A DNA stretch of 64,000 nucleotides. Origin: an uncultured Prevotellaceae bacterium. Its GTDB lineage: Bacteria; Bacteroidota; Bacteroidia; Bacteroidales; Bacteroidaceae. The translations under genes were made by a program, and so were the position numbers. The DNA lies in the NCBI GenBank assembly GCA_902770635.1, contig CACXTX010000003.1, positions 16,144 through 80,143 of the forward strand, in the 5' to 3' direction. Positions 60,872 through 64,000 of this stretch are shown here, one piece after another. Every line of letters begins with the position of its first letter. Position 1 is the stretch's first letter. Below the pieces are notes generated by a model, which did no database searches, was not told the origin of the DNA, and saw only the letters and a list, made by a program, of their open reading frames with translations.

Positions 60872-61037
60872 TGTTGCAGTGTTGCAGTTCTCTTAAAGGT
60901 ATTCCCATACCCTAAAAATACTTCTATATTTATATATAAATATAGAGTTAATTTTTGACTTTCATATAACCTATTTTGGCTTCGGCCTTGCCGCTCATTC
61001 GAGTGAAACGAGTCTTGAGAACTGCAACACTGCAACA
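60872..61037. repeat. 166-bp element with 21-bp perfect inverted repeats
   Basis: The left arm 60872-60892 (made of TGTTGCAG units) and right arm 61017-61037 are exact inverted copies. The interior includes a 22-nt A+T palindrome (60924-60945) and a GGCTTCGGCC-type hairpin. It could be a MITE-like element or a large RNA hairpin. I see no ORF inside worth calling. Confidence 0.65.
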
Positions 61038-61109
61038 CTGCAACAGTTTGGTGTACCCAGAGTGCACAATAGGGTCGGTTCCGCTGTGCAATTTATAACG
61101 GGAAAAAAG

Positions 61110-61240
61110 CTCTCTTACGTGAAATATTCCTCCAAAAGTAGTGACTTTCTCAGATTTTATTTGTACCTTCGCCATGTCATTGATGATTTTGCTTGTCTTG
61201 AATTGCAGCACTAAGATAAGTGAAAAATCTGACATGGCAA
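61110..61240 (-). pseudogene. Remnant of an IS1380-family transposase (5' end)
   Basis: From the ATG at 61175 the minus strand encodes MAKVQIKSEKVTTFGGIF, close to the usual N-terminus of Bacteroidetes IS1380 transposases; then it diverges. The 60 nt upstream also look like the left flank of such elements. Only about 18 codons remain, so this is a scar of an insertion. The match rests on memory of the family. Confidence 0.6.
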
Positions 61241-61359
61241 AATCTTGGGCCGCTCGGCTTTGCCGCTTCGCGCGTCGAAGAACTTTTTGTTGCTCAGGAA
61301 CTTATAAAAGCTATTAAACTAAAGTGCTGCGGAATCTAGGGTTATCAAATTGTGAAATA

Positions 61360-63311
61360 ATGACGGTAAGAGGAACCATACTTTCATTGATATTAGTATT
61401 GGCCTGTACAGCCTCGTTTGCGCAACAGGCGGGAACGGGTGCAAAAGGAAAGGTCGCCGACCCAGACAGTCTGGCAGCATGGTACGAAAAGACGCTGCAG
61501 TTGGGCGGCATAACGGTGACGGGTCGGGCGGCGGACAAAAAGGTGACAGTGGAGAAAACCAGCATCAATCCGTCGGCCTCGGTGACAGCGGCTACGGGAT
61601 CGGTACTTGAAGTGCTACGCAGTTCATCGGCAGTAACGGTGGACGGCAGCGGTCAGGTGTCGATACGCGGCAACTGCAATGTGCTGATACTGGTGGATGG
61701 CGTGCCAACCACGCTCGACGGGCTGGGCAGCATTCCTGCAGCCAACGTACAGAGCATCGACATCGTGACCAGTCCTGATGCGAAGCAAACTATGGGTTCA
61801 ATAACTTCATGAATGGCAACGTGGCCATGAGCTATAACGTGGGGCGCTGGGGTATCAGGCTAAACTATAACGGAAGATACGAGAAAGACAAGATAGAAAG
61901 CGAACTTCATCGTCAGATCCGGCAGACGGGAAATGCCCTTGAACAACTGATTGACGCAGAGAAAAAGACGACGCTTCACAATATCGGCCTGAACGTGAAC
62001 TACAAACTGACGAAGCAGGATATCGTGACGCTGGACGTAAAGGCAGGATTCCCAAGGATGAACAACCTGCAGACGATGCATAACCACTACGTGACGGCTG
62101 GCGTGACGAGCGAGAAACTGCGTCAGACGGACATCACGTTTAATCGCGAGATGCTGGAGGGTTCGCTCACTTACAAGCACATCTTTGAGCCGAATAAGCG
62201 CGAGGTCAGCACATCAGCATCATTGTCGGCCATCAACGGGCATCGGCCTTCATATTATTATGAAGCCAACAAGATGGTGCAGCGATCAGAATCGGGCGGC
62301 CATCCGCGCATTGCCACATGGCAGCTCGACTATATGACCATGCTGGGTAAGGGCAAACTGGAAACAGGAGTCAAGATGACCTATCGGCAGAACAACATCG
62401 ACCACAAGATGTACGAGTGGAACGAAGCGACAGACACATGGCAGCTGTCCATACCGCTTAGCAACGACCTGCGCCATCGCGAATATATCCCTGCCGCATA
62501 CATCATGTATTCATCGAAGCTCTCGCAACAGTTGACGATGAAAGCCGGACTGCGATTCGAATACAGCCGCACGACATTAAGAAACGATAAAGACCACTTG
62601 GACGAGGCTGCCAACTGCTATTTCGTGGCTCCCAATCTGGTGCTGAACTATCGCATCAGCGAGCCTTGGCAGCTTTCCGTCGGACTGTCGCGCCGCATTT
62701 CGCGCCCCACCTATCCGCAGCTGAACCCCTACATCAACCTCATTGACAACAATACCTACGAGACGGGCAACAACATTCTTGTGATGACCTACATCAACGG
62801 CGACCAGTACCTTAACAGCGGTGTGGAGCATAATATCCGCTGGAGTGCCCTGCGATGGCTCGGTGTGGATGTGGGCTGCAACGTATTCTATACAAAGTCT
62901 CGTGGCACCAGTCAAGGCGTAACATTCCGCAACGAGGGTTGGACGAGCAACAGCAATGCTACGCTGAATATTATGCCGCTGAAAGGGATGAGCATTCAGG
63001 TGCAGTACTTCGTCACCACGCCGCAGTACTTCCCACAGTTCACCACTAAGACCATCCACTATTGCAACCTCGGCATCCGTCAGCAGTTGCCCAAGAAGGG
63101 ACTCACATTCTCGGCGCTTCTTACTGATGTGTTCAACACCCGCCGATGGGACATTTCGTCAGACAATTCCGTCTATACCCTCGTCAACAACAGCCGTAAC
63201 CGTAGTCGTATCTTCTGGCTCGGCATCAGCTGGAATTTCCATTCCTACAAGCCCGTAGGTGGTCAGAAGAAACAGGAGGAAGATAGAAGTGTAATCAAAT
63301 TAGGAGAATAA
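61360..63311 (+). pseudogene. TonB-dependent receptor (outer membrane beta-barrel family), interrupted
   Basis: Two ORFs encode one receptor. The first (61360-61812) has a signal peptide (to SFAQQ) and a plug domain: SVLEVLRSSSAVTVDG, VSIRGNCNVLILVDGVP, IDIVTSPDAK. The second frame continues from about 61790 with GFNNFMNGNVAMSYNVG and runs through a 500-residue barrel. The usual plug segment with GGIINI between them is missing, so a deletion of about 70 bp also shifted the frame. The carboxypeptidase-like N-terminal domain is also absent. Probably non-functional. Confidence 0.75.
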
Positions 63312-63480
63312 TAAACCGATAAAACAAAAGATCAATATATGGTTAACTACGGACGTGATTGATGACACGTTTGCGGTCAATGTCCGTGGAAGTATCCTGA
63401 TGACACACGGTGCTGACACACGGTGCCAGGCACGCTGTGACATGGCAAATGATAACTAAGAACAAAATGGAAAGACCTCA

Positions 63481-63735
63481 TTATAATTGGCTCAAAATCG
63501 TTCTGGCAGCGCGGATATCTTCTACGATGTCTTCTGCCGAACGGCTGTCCTTCCATACGCCCGCAAAACGGCTTGCCCAGCCTGTGCGAGGCTTGGCGGC
63601 TGGTTCTTCTGGATGCGTCATGGAACTGCTTAGTAAGGTGATGAGTTCCAACTTTACGTTGTCACTTAAATCCTTCAATTCCGACCAGTACTTAGCACTG
63701 ATGGGTGATGGCGTTACTAATGCATTTGTATTCAT
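63481..63735 (-). CDS. Antitoxin-like small protein (orphan)
   Basis: An 84-residue protein with an N-terminal dimerising part (SELKDLSDNVKLELITLLSSS) and the C-terminal WASRFAGVWKDSRSAEDIVEDIRAAR, a pattern seen in Bacteroidetes antitoxins that pair with PIN or RelE toxins. No recognisable toxin follows on this strand in the remaining sequence. It may be a toxin-less remnant. Confidence 0.6.
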   Translation of the reverse strand: MNTNALVTPSPISAKYWSELKDLSDNVKLELITLLSSSMTHPEEPAAKPRTGWASRFAGVWKDSRSAEDIVEDIRAARTILSQL

Positions 63736-63765
63736 CTGTTCATCTTATCTATATGTTAGACGTTG

Positions 63766-63773
63766 CAAAAATA
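63766..63773 (-). promoter_or_regulatory. Promoter -7 box of the antitoxin-like gene
   Basis: TATTTTTG on the minus strand, 30 nt before the start. No clear -33. Confidence 0.5.
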
Positions 63774-63852
63774 GACATAAATTCTGAAACGACAAAATTA
63801 AAACAGAAAAAACAATATATAAGTATTAAAATGACAATTGAAGAACAAAATG

Positions 63853-63926
63853 CCACAGGGACAGATGAGTGACAACTGATGGCTGATGTATGAGGGCTGA
63901 GGGCTGATGAAGTGCACAATAGGGTC
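63853..63926 (+). repeat. TGA heptad array and 16-bp repeat at the window end
   Basis: Plus strand heptads TGACAAC, TGATGGC, TGATGTA, (TGAGGGC)x2, TGATGAA, followed by AGTGCACAATAGGGTC, which also occurs at 61061-61076. The rest up to 64000 has no recognisable gene. Confidence 0.7.
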
Positions 63927-64000
63927 TCTAACTTTGCTCCTGATAAAATATATCAGTGAAGAATTTGCTAAATCCCGGCTGATTCCCTACCTTTGTTGTC

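Noticed and set aside
60733-61038. A 101-codon minus-strand ORF upstream of the second HU gene
   Set aside because: Its sequence is mostly the inverted-repeat element and promoter region read in frame; it has no family resemblance.

Overview
The window looks like a Prevotella-type member of the Bacteroidales. Promoters throughout read TTTG, about 20 nt, TAnnTTTG, often extended as TACCTTTGCA. Lipoproteins with Bacteroidetes-type lipoboxes are common. DUF4369, DUF4876, DUF3316, 'smalltalk' and HU-related proteins, a stand-alone MetH activation domain and the gcvPA/gcvPB arrangement also fit. All calls come from reading the sequence; no database search was run.

Layout. (1) 0-4.7 kb, minus strand: a tightly packed operon of a DUF4369 lipoprotein, pyrC, the MetH reactivation domain, a membrane phosphoesterase and a PlsC-like acyltransferase. 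(2) 4.7-13.9 kb, minus: one promoter (13.9 kb) appears to serve a GNAT protein, ketosynthase, ACP, dehydratase, MMPL exporter, FAD oxidoreductase, ketoreductase, LolA-like protein, FtsB/DivIC-like protein and a small membrane protein. This is an aryl-polyene/flexirubin-like lipid pathway with its own export parts. (3) 13.9-27.4 kb, accessory: an AAA-ATPase remnant; an MqsR-like toxin with an MqsA/Panacea antitoxin; the amidase-smalltalk-HU-DUF4248-Toprim-ATPase module; an unrecognised protein; then an A+T-rich restriction-modification operon (C5 methyltransferase, DUF3883 nuclease, second C5 methyltransferase, small ORF), followed by a deoxyribosyltransferase-like gene and Vsr, ending near tRNA-Arg(CCG). 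(4) 27.6-44.3 kb, housekeeping: asnA, dnaX, pfkA, two TlpA-like proteins, a complete glycine-cleavage operon led by a lipoate ligase, and dxs-trkA-trkH. (5) 44.3-46.1 kb: an ABC-type ATPase with a DUF4435 Toprim protein, PARIS-like. (6) 46.2-60 kb: EamA transporter, FKBP, glyQS, parC, DUF3316, S41 peptidase, tRNA-Leu(TAG), an HMA protein, M16 peptidase and a DUF4876 lipoprotein. (7) 60-64 kb: a partial second smalltalk/HU module, an IS1380-like remnant, a broken TonB-dependent receptor and an orphan antitoxin-like gene.

Two things stand out. First, the 620 nt before the restriction-modification operon contains a promoter, a roughly 200-nt long-hairpin RNA with 6S-like architecture, and a second hairpin. 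The apical loop of that second hairpin is perfectly complementary to the 5' arm of an intrinsic terminator ending 1 nt before the methyltransferase start codon. This is the geometry of an attenuator. Second, gene junctions all over the window carry tandem heptanucleotides with a stop codon at a fixed position (TGANNNN, or TAANNNN/TAGNNNN). Because 7 is 1 modulo 3, successive units stop all three frames. Most arrays lie in the sense direction of the adjacent gene, and some supply the real stop or start codon.
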